The notes beneath the pieces are model-generated. The model saw only the letters and a program-made list of their open reading frames with translations, made no database searches and had not been told where the DNA came from. 64,000 nt of DNA, taken from assembly GCA_030549495.1 (NCBI GenBank), contig JAUIRK010000268.1, forward strand, positions 62,001 to 126,000, in the 5' to 3' direction. Positions 1 through 13,500 of the stretch are shown here, piece by piece. Position numbers and translations under genes: made by a program. The stretch is from Nectonema munidae. Its lineage: Eukaryota; Nematomorpha; Nectonematoida; Nectonematidae. Each line of letters opens with the position of its first letter. Within the stretch, counting starts at the first letter, position 1.

Positions 1-1457
1 CCAAGTACCATTTACTTCGTCATATATATATATATCATTATCCGTCATCTGATCTTTTATACTTTTCTGTTTTTTCGCTCGTCAAAGACAAAGATTTAAT
101 TATTCAGCCCCCGGTTTTTTGAAAACTCACTCCAGCGATTTGTGAATTTGTCTATCATTGAAGATTCAAAAGTCGGCTTTACTCAACAAGATACGAGTAC
201 TTGATAGTTAGTTACGAAATTCAAGACTATCAAGTTGTCTTAAAATCAATAGAAGTTTTTATTCAAGTAATACTAACGATTGGCAGAAATACCATAGACT
301 AATTCTTCTTTGAACTCTTGGCTATATTCTAACAATCTAAAGAAATCTTCATACATTCAATTACAACTATTAATATATTTTCTTGCTAACATGCATTTCG
401 CCCGAGTCAAACTGGGAAGCAAATTTTTCTTTTGTTCCTTCTATTGCGAAACTTGGAGTTACACGTTATTTCGTTCCGCCAAACAATAGACAGCCTCGAA
501 GACGACACAACGGTTTAGAAAGAAATAGTGATCTTTCAAAATTTCTCCGCTAACATCTTCACTTCTGAGACGCTGCTCACTTTCTTCATCTTATTTGCAC
601 TCTTTCTTTTTCAAATATTGTTTCCCACATCATCTCGTTTCTGAATCAAGAACATCCTCCGAACAATTCTTGTTTGATTTTTCATAATGAATGTGCTCTA
701 TGTACGTAGAAGAGGTGTTCATTTTAAGCCATTGATGAATCTTCGTAGGAAGAAATTGATAATCCTACATATGCTTTATTGCTGTATTCTTGCCATCCGA
801 AAGCGTAGACTTATGGGCAGATCATACAAGACATCTTCAATCAATCTCTTATTCTTGAATATTCAAATCTATAAGCTCCTCAACTTTGAGTAAGAATTCA
901 AACATCATTTCGCTATTTATTCGAAGAAGGCAACCTCACTTCAAATAAGTCATGATAGATCTTTCCATCTCTACTTTCTTATGTTGTTGAATCACATATA
1001 GTGGTAAAAGGCATGTATGCTTCCCGAACTGGAATAAAAGGGGTTAATGCCTTCGAAATTGCCTCTGGGTAAATATAACATGTCCTTAACCGAGTGACTG
1101 TCCACTGCGCCTATTTCAGTAAAAAATAATTGACACTTTCACAACTCGCAAAAGTCCTTAGTGACATTCACTTCTATTTAAAGATCTCAAATAAAATGTG
1201 TTCTAAGATTCTTATGAAGTCTATAACACAAAGGAAATTGAAACATATATTTTTCCTTACTAACGTAATTCAGATGCCTAGCCGAAGATGAGCACTACAT
1301 TTGTGTTTGCAAAGTTATTCATAAACTGCTCCCTAATCGCGTCGAGTTTGGCATCTTTATTGAATCTTATCACATTAGGATTAAAATTTGTGTCGTATCG
1401 TTCCATCCTCTTTTTCTTAAGTGTGACAAATCTTTTTAATATTTTGTTTAAATTTAG
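1..1457. other. Upstream of the first recognised TMF1 exon; no gene assigned
   Basis: The first 700 bases are less AT-rich than what follows. On the minus strand they show broken, protein-like stretches with no frame that stays open, so an old mobile-element remnant is possible, but I recognise no family. From about 900 the sequence looks like ordinary intron. The exon before 1458 must end with one G (the split Gly codon) and should lie here or outside the window; I could not find it. Confidence 0.35.
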
Positions 1458-1554
1458 GTGAGAAGTTATCTTTAAAAGATTACAAAAATTGTGAACAGAT
1501 AAAAAAGATGCGCTCTAAAGAAAAAGAAAATGAAAAAAAGCTTTTTGCGAAAGA
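1458..1554 (+). CDS. TMF1: TMF1 exon (GEKLS segment)
   Basis: The acceptor is AATTTAG and the donor GTATTA. It encodes the conserved start of the TMF1 central coil (EKLSLKDYKNCEQIKKMRSK, where human has EKLSKQQLHNSNIIKKLRAK). It begins with two bases of a split Gly codon and ends with two bases of a Glu codon that the next exon completes. Confidence 0.88.
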
Positions 1555-4500
1555 GTATTACTTAAAATAATTTTCATTAACCTTTGTAAGTATTATTCAC
1601 TACTTTAGTTGACTTTAAATAGAAAATATTCTAATACAGTAATCTAAATTTGAAAATTAAAATGTCTTTTCTCCATCTGGTCTTTAATATCACCACTACT
1701 TAAATCCTATCTTCAAATCCACGAAATAAGGATTTTTCAATTTCGGTGCACATAAATGTTTATTTTATAGTTAATTTGTTTGAGTGTTAAAAGTTATGCC
1801 TTGAATAAGTTTACAATTTGTTTCGTAATCATTGTATTCAAGTTTTCAGGTAATGGGTCAATTATACAATGAGAATTCTTGTTACTTAAGGAGAATCAAA
1901 GCCTAACTGTTACTATTATGGAAACTTATAAAAGTGAAAAGATTCAGAAAAAATTTTAATTAGATATTTGAGAAAGGGAAGGAATTAATAATAAAGGTAT
2001 TCTTGTAAGATTTTTTGCTTCATATCTAAATCCGTAAAAAATTATTGGAAAATGGAATCTTCCAGTTTTACTATGAAAGATACGTTTCATTTATATAGGG
2101 ATATCGATTGAAGTTGATATTTGTGCGAATTCAAAGTAATTTTACTCTGACCAATTTGAAAAAATATACGTAAAACTAGACATGATTCCGTTCTTTCTTT
2201 TGATATCTCGTTATTTTACTCTATAATTTAATTACCCTCTTGAGATATGGAAGAATATTGTTCCCTTGGATGTGCGATACGCATAACTAAAAAAATAATA
2301 GTAATTATATATTTTTTCATTAATTTACAATTTATATTCCCAATATTCACTCTTCAACTCTTCTTAATTTTTTTAAATTTTTGTAGCGTATGTAATCCTA
2401 ACAACCGTATTGAAGAAAACCTCGTTTTGACAAAAAAAATGACATGTTTTACAACATTAAAATTTTTTTAACCAAAAATCAGCTTATTTAAATTTAGTTT
2501 TATTTTATTTTATTAATGTATAATTAATATAGTATGTTACAATAATATGGCATATTCTTAAATATATTGTGATCAAAATACTTTTCATATTTATTCTAGT
2601 TTATGGAAAACTTTAAATATTCCAGAATGCTAGTTTAATCGATACCTATTATAAAAATTATTTTGAAAAGTTCCTTTCAGTTCCAGTTACATTTTAAAAA
2701 GTCAGTTTTAAACAGAACTTAATAGATTTTAAAATGTCTTTTGTTTAGGATAAAATTTAATTGCCAAGATTCTTCTCCTATTTATTCGCTATATAGCTAT
2801 AGTTCTTAAAATTAACCCTTCTTCTTATCCTGATTTTTTCATTCCTACGGAAATACTCGATTTATGTAAAAGTATAAATGTGTTCGTATATATTTACTCG
2901 TTTTCCATTTCATTACTAAACCATATTTCACTTTTTAGGAAAGAAATAGAGATGTTAAAAGTCGAAATGGATAAAATACACGAAATTTTCATTCAAAAAG
3001 AGAATAATGAAACAAAAATTCAAAGTAATCCTTTCAAACGTCGCTTTATTTGTTTACATAACTGAAAAAATATTGCTTATTCTGAAATATAAAACATTAC
3101 AAAAATGCTGGAATTGTGACTGCAAATATTTTTATATTCATTTTTTCATAACATTTTTTGTATTGTACGTGTAACGTGTTTTCAAATATGCTTCATCAAA
3201 CAAATGACTTGTATTATTTTGATGATTATTGAACTAAGAGTAAGAAATATTAAACTTTTGATGAGAATTATTTTTCCGATTTTAGGTTAAAATAATTTTT
3301 TACTAGTACCTAGTATTTCAAGCTTTTTGGTAGTACTGTGATTAAATTTTTTTCTGTATTTGGATTACAAAAAAATTTCATTAAAAAAACTTCCAACCTA
3401 GATGTATATTGATTTCTGTGACTTTTAGCAATAAGAAATTTTTCCAAAGTTTGTTAATTTTCGGTTCCTACCCTCTTATTTTGTTCCAATCAATAAATAA
3501 ACAAAGTGTGGAAAATTTAAATCAAATCGCGAACTTCTAGCCACCATCAAATCTAGCAAGCGGATTCCTAAAAAATACTATTCTTGATTGCGATTATTCC
3601 TCCAATCATTAATTAGAACTTTAGTATGATCGTCTTACGACAAGTATAACAATTAGCATGTGTCAATTTTAGTAAATGGCAATTTTAAAAAAATTCTTAT
3701 AATTTTATGCTTCAAAGTTTATGTATGTTTTTACAAAAATTAGTGAAGTGATCATTTGGTTTACAATTTTGTTCCAATATTGTGAGAGACAAATAACCCC
3801 CGCTTCCATCGCTCCTGATTTATGCTCCCACTTCACAAAAGGTGAATTTTAAAGGATTTTAAAAATTTTAAGAAAATGTTATGGATTACGAAGAAAAAAT
3901 AAAGGAATCCGAAAAAAAGAATGCTAAAAATGTATGCAAATTAGAGGAAATGCAGACAAAGTTTACTACCTTGAAGAATGATTATGAATCTCTTGTTGCG
4001 TATGTCACTTTATATCTATCTAACTAACATATATTATAATTATAAATGCTAATAATTGAATATATTCTGTGGTAGTGTGCATTAGTGTATCTCTTGTCAT
4101 TTAGTTGAACACGCCCTCATTTTATTCTGCTCTTTCGATCAATTAATTTCTATTTTTCACTCATCATTTTATCAACTTTTTTCCTACTTTCTCTTTATTC
4201 TCTCTTATTTTAACTCTTCATTTTATTTACTTTTTTCCTAATTTCTTTTTTTTCTTTTATTTAGGGTCGATTTTTCGACTAGCGTTTCCATTTTTTTATC
4301 CTTGAATTCATTATTCGTTAAATCTTTAGACTTCATAACATTTTTCATGCAGTCCATCCATCTTTATGTTGATCTTTTTCTTCTCCTTCCATTTATATTC
4401 ATTTTGATCAGTCTTTTTTCAACGTTATCTTCATCTCTTCCCATATTCATACCATTTCAGTCTACTTTGTTGACTTTTAGCTGATAATTCTCTCAAGGTT

Positions 4501-7500
4501 AAATGGGAAGGGATTCGATTCATGGAGGGCCTCCAGCTATAATATCTTCGCCAAAACTCTATAATAATAATAATCAGTGAAAAATTATCGTTTTTCCCAA
4601 CAAACATCAAAAAGTGTTGTCTTATTAGAAAAATAAAAAGTTGAACGCAAAAATATTTGTGCAAAAAATTTTCAGTTTTCATTAAACTTTTAAAAATCGC
4701 TGATTTCGACTTCAAAATATCGTTTCAATTTATTTCTACATAAATTCATTTGTTTCTTAAAAATATTCTTAATAAACGATATCCAATCATTTTAAAATTT
4801 ATTTTATAAGTTTTAGTTTTATATAACATCTAAGCGAGTATTTTCGTATACTTTTTTTCTATATATCTCATTTAAAATTATATACTAACTAATATAGAAG
4901 GACTCATACTTACATTTTCTTTTTCTTACATTCAGATGCGTTCTTATATTTAATATAAAGGGGGAAATCTGAAAGTGGCCGTAATTCTTTGAAATTTTAG
5001 TTTGCTTTGAATGGATGAACTACTCTCAAAATAAGTGGAAATTAAATTTTGAAATTTGTATTTTACGATTTTAAAGGTCTAACATGTTAACTAGTTTTAC
5101 ATTCCTTTATTATTTTTTGATGTCGTGATGTGAATGTTGTGTTTGAACGCAATTGTGTTTTCTTATTTGCTTGAAGGAATGTTCTGTATCCTGATCGGTA
5201 CATGAATTTTAAAGTGTTTCATTTTTAATTTTTCTAAAGTTCTTTTTATTGATAGTTTCCAGCGAATAGTTGATTTCTATATAATATTTCAAATCAGCGT
5301 AATTTTATCAAATTATATTCGAAACTTGAAAATCGGGGAAGTCTAATGTTTAAGTCCAAAAGTTTAAATCCAAAAGTTTAAATTGATTTGGATAAAAATA
5401 CTTTTGGTTATGACATATTTCATACCAACAAAGTTAGTTGTATGCGGTTTGTTTCATTAGAAGTATTTGCTTCTGTCACATTTAAAAAAGATATATAATT
5501 ATCATTTTAATTTTTTTGGAAAGAGGGAACTGTGTAAGTAAGAAAATTTTTCTGATAGGGTTTTCTTTTTCAAATTAATGACTTTATAGCATATGTTTTA
5601 ATTATAATGAAAAAATTTTTATAGAGACCATGACGAATGCAAAAATACAATCAGTGAAAAAGATCTATCCATTGAAGTTCGTTTTTAAATTACATTTTAT
5701 TTGAATGTCTAGTTAATCTTTGTTTAATATCTTAGAGTTTAAAAAACTATTATGAAGAAAAGTTGCAAGAAGAGTGTAAGCAAGATTTGGAACAAACTTT
5801 GAAACAGTACGAAGAAAAAGAAGATAGATTAAAATCGGAGGTTCTACATTAATTTTAAAATGCCATCCTTATTATTAGTTCATTTATTTATATTTTTAGA
5901 ATGTTATTCCTTTTTTTATTTCAGCGCTATATTCAAACTTTAATATTATAATAAACGTTGTATGTGGCATAAAAGAATATACACGTAATACATACTCCAT
6001 AAGTGGCAGATTAGTAGGAGGTGTGCTCGAGGCCCTAATGCTTATATTTATATTATATAAAAAAAATCTAAAAGTTAACAAAAACGACGTAAACAAAACT
6101 CCATTATGTAAGAAACGTGAAAAAATATTTTGGAACTGTGGGGACATTTGTTCTAATGATATATATTTGTTAGTCTTAAAGCCAGCTTTTTGAGTATAAT
6201 CACCATAAAAAACTAAAAGTGAGAAATGAAAGAATATATTGCATCATAATACACTGAATTGGTGAAATAAATAAATAAACGGGGAATTTTTTCACCTTTA
6301 TTCCACTCTCCATATTCTGTAAGTATGTTAAAGACTGTGGTTTTAGGACTACTGAAATATATGAAATTTCAAATATAGCTCCTAACAAAATTAAAAGACT
6401 TAAGTTTATTATTGTATATAAATGTATATCGGCCTAAAGATTTCAAAAAATTCATAATACTAACAATCAGTATCAATTTTTACTTAATTGGGATCATAAT
6501 TATGTCAAAGAAAAAGGTATTTAATTGAAAATAGCGTAATAAGGTTATGACAAACTACATTTTTAAAAATAATTCTATGATATGCGAAAAAAGTGGCAGA
6601 TATTTCAGGAATCTGAACAATAACAACCACGTATAGAAGCACAACTGCCTAATAATTACATTTTGTATTTACTTCATTTCAAGAAGAAGAATTTATTCCA
6701 AACAAAAAGTGTAACATAAAAGTAGAGTAATTTTAGAACCTAGAAACAACCAGGCATTAGTTTGTCTCTTTGATATCTCTTCAATAAATTTTATTTTTCT
6801 TTAACTGGGAAATATTTATTAATTTATATTTTTGACGGATCGTTATTGTAATGTTTATAAATACAAAATGTTTTGGGTTATTTTTCTTGGATAGATGTAC
6901 ACCGAAATAGCTTATTTTTATATTTTAGAAATTATGATGCTTCTTTTCGATAACTAAACTATGTTTCTCATATTAGATAGTGAACTTGGATAAGAAGTAT
7001 TGGAAACACTGTGAAATTTGGGGCGAAAAAGAACGTGAACTCATTGGCCAGATAAGTCAACTTGAAAATGTAAGTTTATTATTTTAAAACCAAAATATAG
7101 TTTTAGGTTTTTTCTGTCGATGCCAAAAAGCTACTTTTTTTTTATCAAACAACCCTTTAAATCTGCGTGATAAGACAGGAATTATTATTCCTATGTTTAG
7201 CTACATTGATAACTTGCCAACAAGTATGTTTCATCAATCATATATCACAGTGTACTTAGGGTAGTTTTTTATGCTTTTTTAAAATATATAATTCCTTTTT
7301 TGACATGGCGTATAGTTTTAAAGATGAGAACTTTTATTGGTTTTAGCTCATGCATTGTATAGAAATTCCTATTAATGACGTGTATGCATTTCATTTTCTT
7401 CAAATAGTGTATCATAATTTATATATATATTTATTTTGTAGTAGTGGAAGACGTTTTTTTTAATTTACTGTTTGGAAATTTGTTATATAAACAAAACACG

Positions 7501-10500
7501 AATGCTCAAGTGTTATATATTCAATAAGTTTGTTAAACGATAAGAAACAGAATGAATGGTCACAGTGCTATGGTTAGTGGCAAAATTAATAAATTTTCCT
7601 GTGTAATTGAAAGATGATGCTAAGATGCGTTTAGCCTTTTTTTAATAATAAATGATGACAAAAATATTGCGATTAATACAATCCATTTTATAAACCTTAC
7701 AATAAGAAAATTCATATAAAGTTATTACTTTTATTTTATTCTTAATTGTTACTAAATTTGCGAACAATTTATGTAATCCGAATACGAGAGGCATCAGAAG
7801 ATTCCCTTTAATTGCCCTGGGCGTTACAATTTATTTGTAGTAGTTTAAGACCGGACCAGACTTTGAACAGATATAGATACAGTAAAAGATTCATACAACA
7901 AATAAACATTGTGAGGTATTAATATAACCCAAAAACTTTTGCTATGAAATAACACAATTAAGAGTAGACCTGTTCAGGGCCGGTTAAAACCGGTGCTAGT
8001 TGTTCATTTCTGCCTGGCCCTTAATTTCTGTAGCCCGGTCCGTAGATATCGTAGTCCGGTTCAAACTATAAAGTATAGACCTTCAAGTCCTGGTCTGGAT
8101 ATTTTAAGGACTAGATTGACTGGGACCTGACTTTGAACAGGTCTCTTTTTCAAAACTACTTTTTGGAATAAAAACAGCTTTTGAAAAGAATAATGTCCAA
8201 GAATCATACTTTTGCCTTTGAACAGGTCTCTTTTTCAAAAATTCTTTTTGGAATAAAAAACAGCTTTTGAAAAAATAATGTCCAAGATTCATACTCATTA
8301 AGCGAGGCAATGACGGTAAAGCTTGTATTTACATCAACATTCTGGGTAGATATAAAAAAATAATAAACATAAAAGAGTGGTTCTTGTTAACGGATGGTCG
8401 CTTGGTAAAGGTTGAATAAGCTAAATAAGAATTAATTGAGAAAAATTGAAACTGGCGGTTAAAGTCCATTTCACTCTATTTATATCGCAGAAGAAAGTAA
8501 CAAGTTTGAATGTACCTATTCTAATCCTTTTATATCTAATTTTTCTTTAGAAATTTTACTGTGATTAATAGCAGTTGTTTTTTAACCTTAGAGTTTGTCT
8601 TCTGCTGAATCGAGATGTTGTGAATTAGTTACGAACATGTCTAAAATATCTCAACCTCTTACGAATAAGGTTGATTTTTTAACTCAGTCGTTGCAAACAC
8701 AAAGGTCTGGCTCAGAAACTTTACGCTTACAACTTGAAAATGAATTAGGTACTCTTTTTTTTACCAAATATAATTTTTTATTTTTAACGATTCTTTTGCC
8801 AGCTGATGTAAAAAGCAGAAATGAAGATCAACGTCAAAAATATGTTAAACTGCAAAAAGATTGTGAGATGTTGGAGCAAGAAAAAACTGCCTTATCTGGA
8901 AAGTGTGATGAATACAAAGATAGATTAAAAGAAATCTTAGAAAATAAGGAAATAACTTCAACAAAACTGGATACTCAAAAATCGTATATATTTGTTTTTA
9001 TTTATAAAATAGCCACTTCATTCATTAGCTATTTATATACCCCTTACCATACCAAAATGTGGCACAGATAAAATGGTTTACTAACCCTCACCCACTATTT
9101 GTTGTATATCTTTTCATCATTGTCAATTATATTAAAGTGAGGGAGTTTTAACAAATCAAGGTAATTCTTTGAAAAGGGTTTTGATAAATCTTTTTTTACT
9201 CAAGGATGGGACAGGATGTTAAGTTTTGGAATTCAAATTTTTTTGAATATATTGAAAGCTAAAAATTTGTTGCATACTTCACTTTACTTGTCACAAGGAA
9301 ATGAATGTGTAAAAATGTGTGGTTTTTGTTGCTAATTGAAAAATAATGAACAAATAAAATAACATAGCCATAAATTTTAAGGATCACTCATCAAAGATGT
9401 AATGCTCTCTTCTTTATCTTTATTTCCTTCAAAACAAGGTTTTTTCTCGATTTTCAAAATAATTTATTCAATTTTCTCGTGATGTTGCCAGAAACTTCTT
9501 AGTAAAAGCAACCCGCTTAATATAAAACCACATACTTAAGCCATATATATTTTATGTTCACTCGTTGTACTAAATAAACTTCATTAATGCAGTAGGCGCG
9601 ATATTAATAGGTATATAAGAGATTGGAGGCTGGTTTTACTCCAAGGCAAAACAGGTCAGATATAAACTTTTGACTTCGATGTGGGGTTTTATTCATTTAA
9701 TCTGGCGTTAGCTCACCTACCTTAAATATTTTATTTTTCACTCTGAGATACAAATAATTATGATTTTTTTTTATAATATATCGTTTTTTGAGAATGGGAA
9801 AAGTCTATTGAGTTTTATATAATTTTTTCAAAATGAAACTTTCCAAAAGGCAGGTGAATTTCAATACATTAACTTTATTTTTAGCATTATTCTATGCCCA
9901 CAAAGAAGAAAGAACCTTTTCTATATTTTGTTAATGAAACTTTGTTATCATGAAACTTTTATACTCATTTTTTATTTACTTTGATTCGTTTCGCTTAATA
10001 AATTATTAGAGCTGGGCATCATCATCCATTTATCTCCAGGTGGAGAACAAGGGGTTATATCCTGGCTAGCGAGGTTCGACCTTTTTCATTTTTTGCAGCG
10101 TTGTCTCCATTGCTTTCTCAGTTGTACATCTTCCAGAGAGAGACCCCATTTCTGCTTTCACCACCTCTTCGCATGATTTCTTGGGGCGCCCTTTCTTCAC
10201 TTTTCCAGTCACAACTTCGTCTCTCACCCTCCTAAGCAAACGTTGTTCATCCATTCTCTCAAGGTGGCTCATTCTCTCAGACCTGGACATAAAAGCGTTA
10301 ATCGTTGATTAACGTAGTTAAAATATTCTTTGACTTTTAAGATATTCTCATAAATAGTTGACGAAACAATTAAATTACTTTACTTCTTTAAATCGGTTAG
10401 AAATTAAAGAAAAAATCAATATATTTATTTTACTAGCCGAAGATGCTGCTTTTTAAAGTGAGAAAATTTTGTTGGATTTGTTTATCACATTCAACACAGC

Positions 10501-13500
10501 AATTCCTTCCAGTGCAGCAGTTGACCGCTTATTTTCAAATTGGAAAAGACACACTGAGAGCTAAAAGAGGATCGCTTTCCCGTCCCAAACTTCAAATCCC
10601 ACTTTTAAATGATTAAAAAGGAAAATAAATGAATAATTGTTCGTTTATATAAAACTAATTACATTCTGGATTCATAATAATAAAAACCTTATAATATCGA
10701 AAAAAAATATACTTTTGATTTTTTCCAGAACTAAAACCTATGAAAATCAAAGAATTTAAGATTGTAAAACAGTTTTTCTATATTTTTGATATTTTAATTA
10801 AGCTGAACTTAAGTAATTGAATTTTTTTTAACATAATAAAACAATAAAAAGCTCATATTTCATTTTGCAGCGATTTAACGTTCAACGATAACTTCCGTTA
10901 AACTTCAAAGAAGATAACAATATTAAGGTTAACGAAGTTTATTATTTGGTTAACTGTGCCCACATCTGAATTGCTATGTTAAAATCCATCTTCAACTCCA
11001 TTCCTAAATTATTTTTTGTTCAATGATATAGAGCCTTTTTCAGAAAAAAGACTAATAGTACTAATTTATATATTATCCAAAGATTACATTTTTAGCGTTT
11101 AAAAATTGGCATTGAAACTTTTCCAATTAATATTGATGTTTCTACAATGTATTTTTGTTTATGCAAAAGATTGCTATGTTATATAATTAAAGTGATAAAC
11201 AAATTTATAAGACCAATCAATTTGTTATAAAATTACTCAAATTATTCCTTATCCGTAAAACGTATTTATGATTTTTTGTATAATCTTTACATTTTTGTGA
11301 GACACACGTGGCTCTTCCATTTATTTCCAAAATCAAATCGAGATTAAGAGAAATGATAGTGGTATGCTATTATCAAGAACTTTTTATTTAATCAATTTTC
11401 GCAATCTTTTATATTTTTGTTTATGAGAAACAAGAGCTACTCATAACAATATTTATTTTCAAAAGACCATTAAAGTTTTTAATGCTTAATAATGATTTTT
11501 AATTTTTTCACGGTTTTTTATATATTATATTTACTTTTTGTGATACGAGTTTAAATTAAAAATAAATTTTGCTTAATTTAAAATGTGCAAACTTAGAATT
11601 TTATTTAATATAACTGTTATAAAAATGAAACTGATCGCAAAATTTTGAGAGTTGAAATCACTGTTGCGAAGTCCAAGATTCTAATGGGATAGGGTCATCT
11701 AATAAAATTTAGCAGTTGGAGTCGCTTTTTTTAAAGTATTTTAATGAAAAATAATGAATTTTTGTCGGAAGTGAAGAGTTAACGTTAAATTTATAAAGTT
11801 TTCAAGTATTTGGATTCGGAGTTAGATTTTTGTAAGTAACTAGAAGTCAGGTATTTTACCTCCGACTCCACAACCATTGTTGAAATAATTGAAAAAAAAT
11901 TCAGCCAGTATTGTACGCTCCTGTGGTATACTAATACTATATTTCGTTAGTATAAAGCGGAAGTATTATTTGTTCCTGGTGTATATTTTTTATTTTAGAT
12001 TGAATGAAGAACTTAAATGCGATTTAAATACGGCGTTGGCAAGGTGCGAAGCCCTTTGTAAGCAAGTCAGTACTAATAAGGAGAGCAATTCACACGAATC
12101 TGAATCTACAGGTTCACTTTCCACGGATGCTTTAAATGTTTCTTATCCAAATGAATCATTGGACAAGCAGTCATGTGTAATTTTTTAATTCCTATTGCCC
12201 ATCATATTTTAAAAGTTGCTTACTTCCTTCTACTCAAAGAATTCGATTCTATTCACACCAAACAGAAAGGCTTAAGAGTGACACTACCTACACTCTTTTT
12301 TAATTTTACTTTGTAACATTCATTACCTTATATGAACGCCACATCCACCGATGTCATTTCAAAGGGGGTCGAAAAGCCCTTGGCTTCACACATGATTGTG
12401 AATTTTCTCAATTTTATATCATTTAAAAGACTGGTTTGGCTTGTGATTAAACTTTCCATATTTCTTTCTTATTTTACGTTCAATTCTTAGAGACAAATTC
12501 ATCTATATTAAAATTTAAAAATTATAATAATAAAAAAAGCCCCCCCCCCCTCCCTCTCAATAATTTTGAGGATGTGCGCCCCTGGTTTAACATTATATCT
12601 AAGCTAACAAATGAAACAAGCTAACTGGTTTTATTCTTTGCGCAATTAAGAACAAGATTTTATATTTACACAGGTGTCATTTGTAGAAAAAAAGCAAAAT
12701 TATGCTATCTGGTATTTTTGGACTTTGCTGATTGCTTTTTGACAATCCTTTCTTTCTATTTTCCTCCAAAGTCTTTATTGTGCTAATAATTTGTTGTTGT
12801 GAAACATTTTTTATTTTTCGCGCGTAGCGATTTACATAGATCACGTGAATTAAAAGGCCTACTCACAACTATTTATTTTCAAAAGACCATTAAAGTCTTT
12901 TATTGACTAGTTTTGACTTTTTAAAAGTTTAATTACTAATAACTTTTGAAGTCAATCATTCGTTATTATTTTCTCAAATATAGACTTTAATTTAGGCTTT
13001 GAAAAAATGATAAATCAATTTAACATTTTTAGAGCTGTCAAAGTTTTAGTAGTGAACCTGAAAAGATATCAATATCTCAGTACGTTGACAACAATGGAAG
13101 TTCAATATCCAGTCTTGAGGAAAAATATTGCAAAGTTTTTTAATTGACATTTATAACTTCTAGTTCTGAGGATAACATTTTGTTCTTTTGAATACTAGTC
13201 ATTGAATAACAAAGTATCTACCCTTACAACATACACAAGCAGCCAATTTTGTCATGTTTTGGGAAGGAAGGACAGTAATGAAGTATCGAATGGAGTTTTG
13301 CCTGACAACAGCATTTCTATGAACTCAAGTCATGATTTGCAGAAAGTTGAACTTCTAGTTAAAATGAAGGATAACCAAATTTACCAATTGAAGGTATACT
13401 ATTTTGTTACTTTTTTCCAGTTTTATCGGCACATGAGCCCGCATTCATTAATTTTTGGCGAGGCGAACTTGTCTACTTTTGAATTTCACATCCTAGACTC

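Larger units (their letters stand above)
11435..12903. repeat. Direct repeat pair within TMF1 introns
   Basis: 11435-11482 and 12858-12903 share CTACTCA...ATTTATTTTCAAAAGACC and ATTAAAGT with few differences. The exon at 11999-12176 lies between them. The origin is unknown; probably two copies of an old dispersed repeat. Confidence 0.55.

Noticed and set aside
4302-4484. Plus-strand frame rich in Phe, Leu and Ser resembling a membrane protein
   Set aside because: It is the antisense of the LINE fragment whose minus-strand reading has the R-W-M-D-C motif.
5896-6388. Minus-strand hydrophobic frames in a TMF1 intron
   Set aside because: Short, AT-driven, with no start context or conserved motif. 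Nothing supports a gene.
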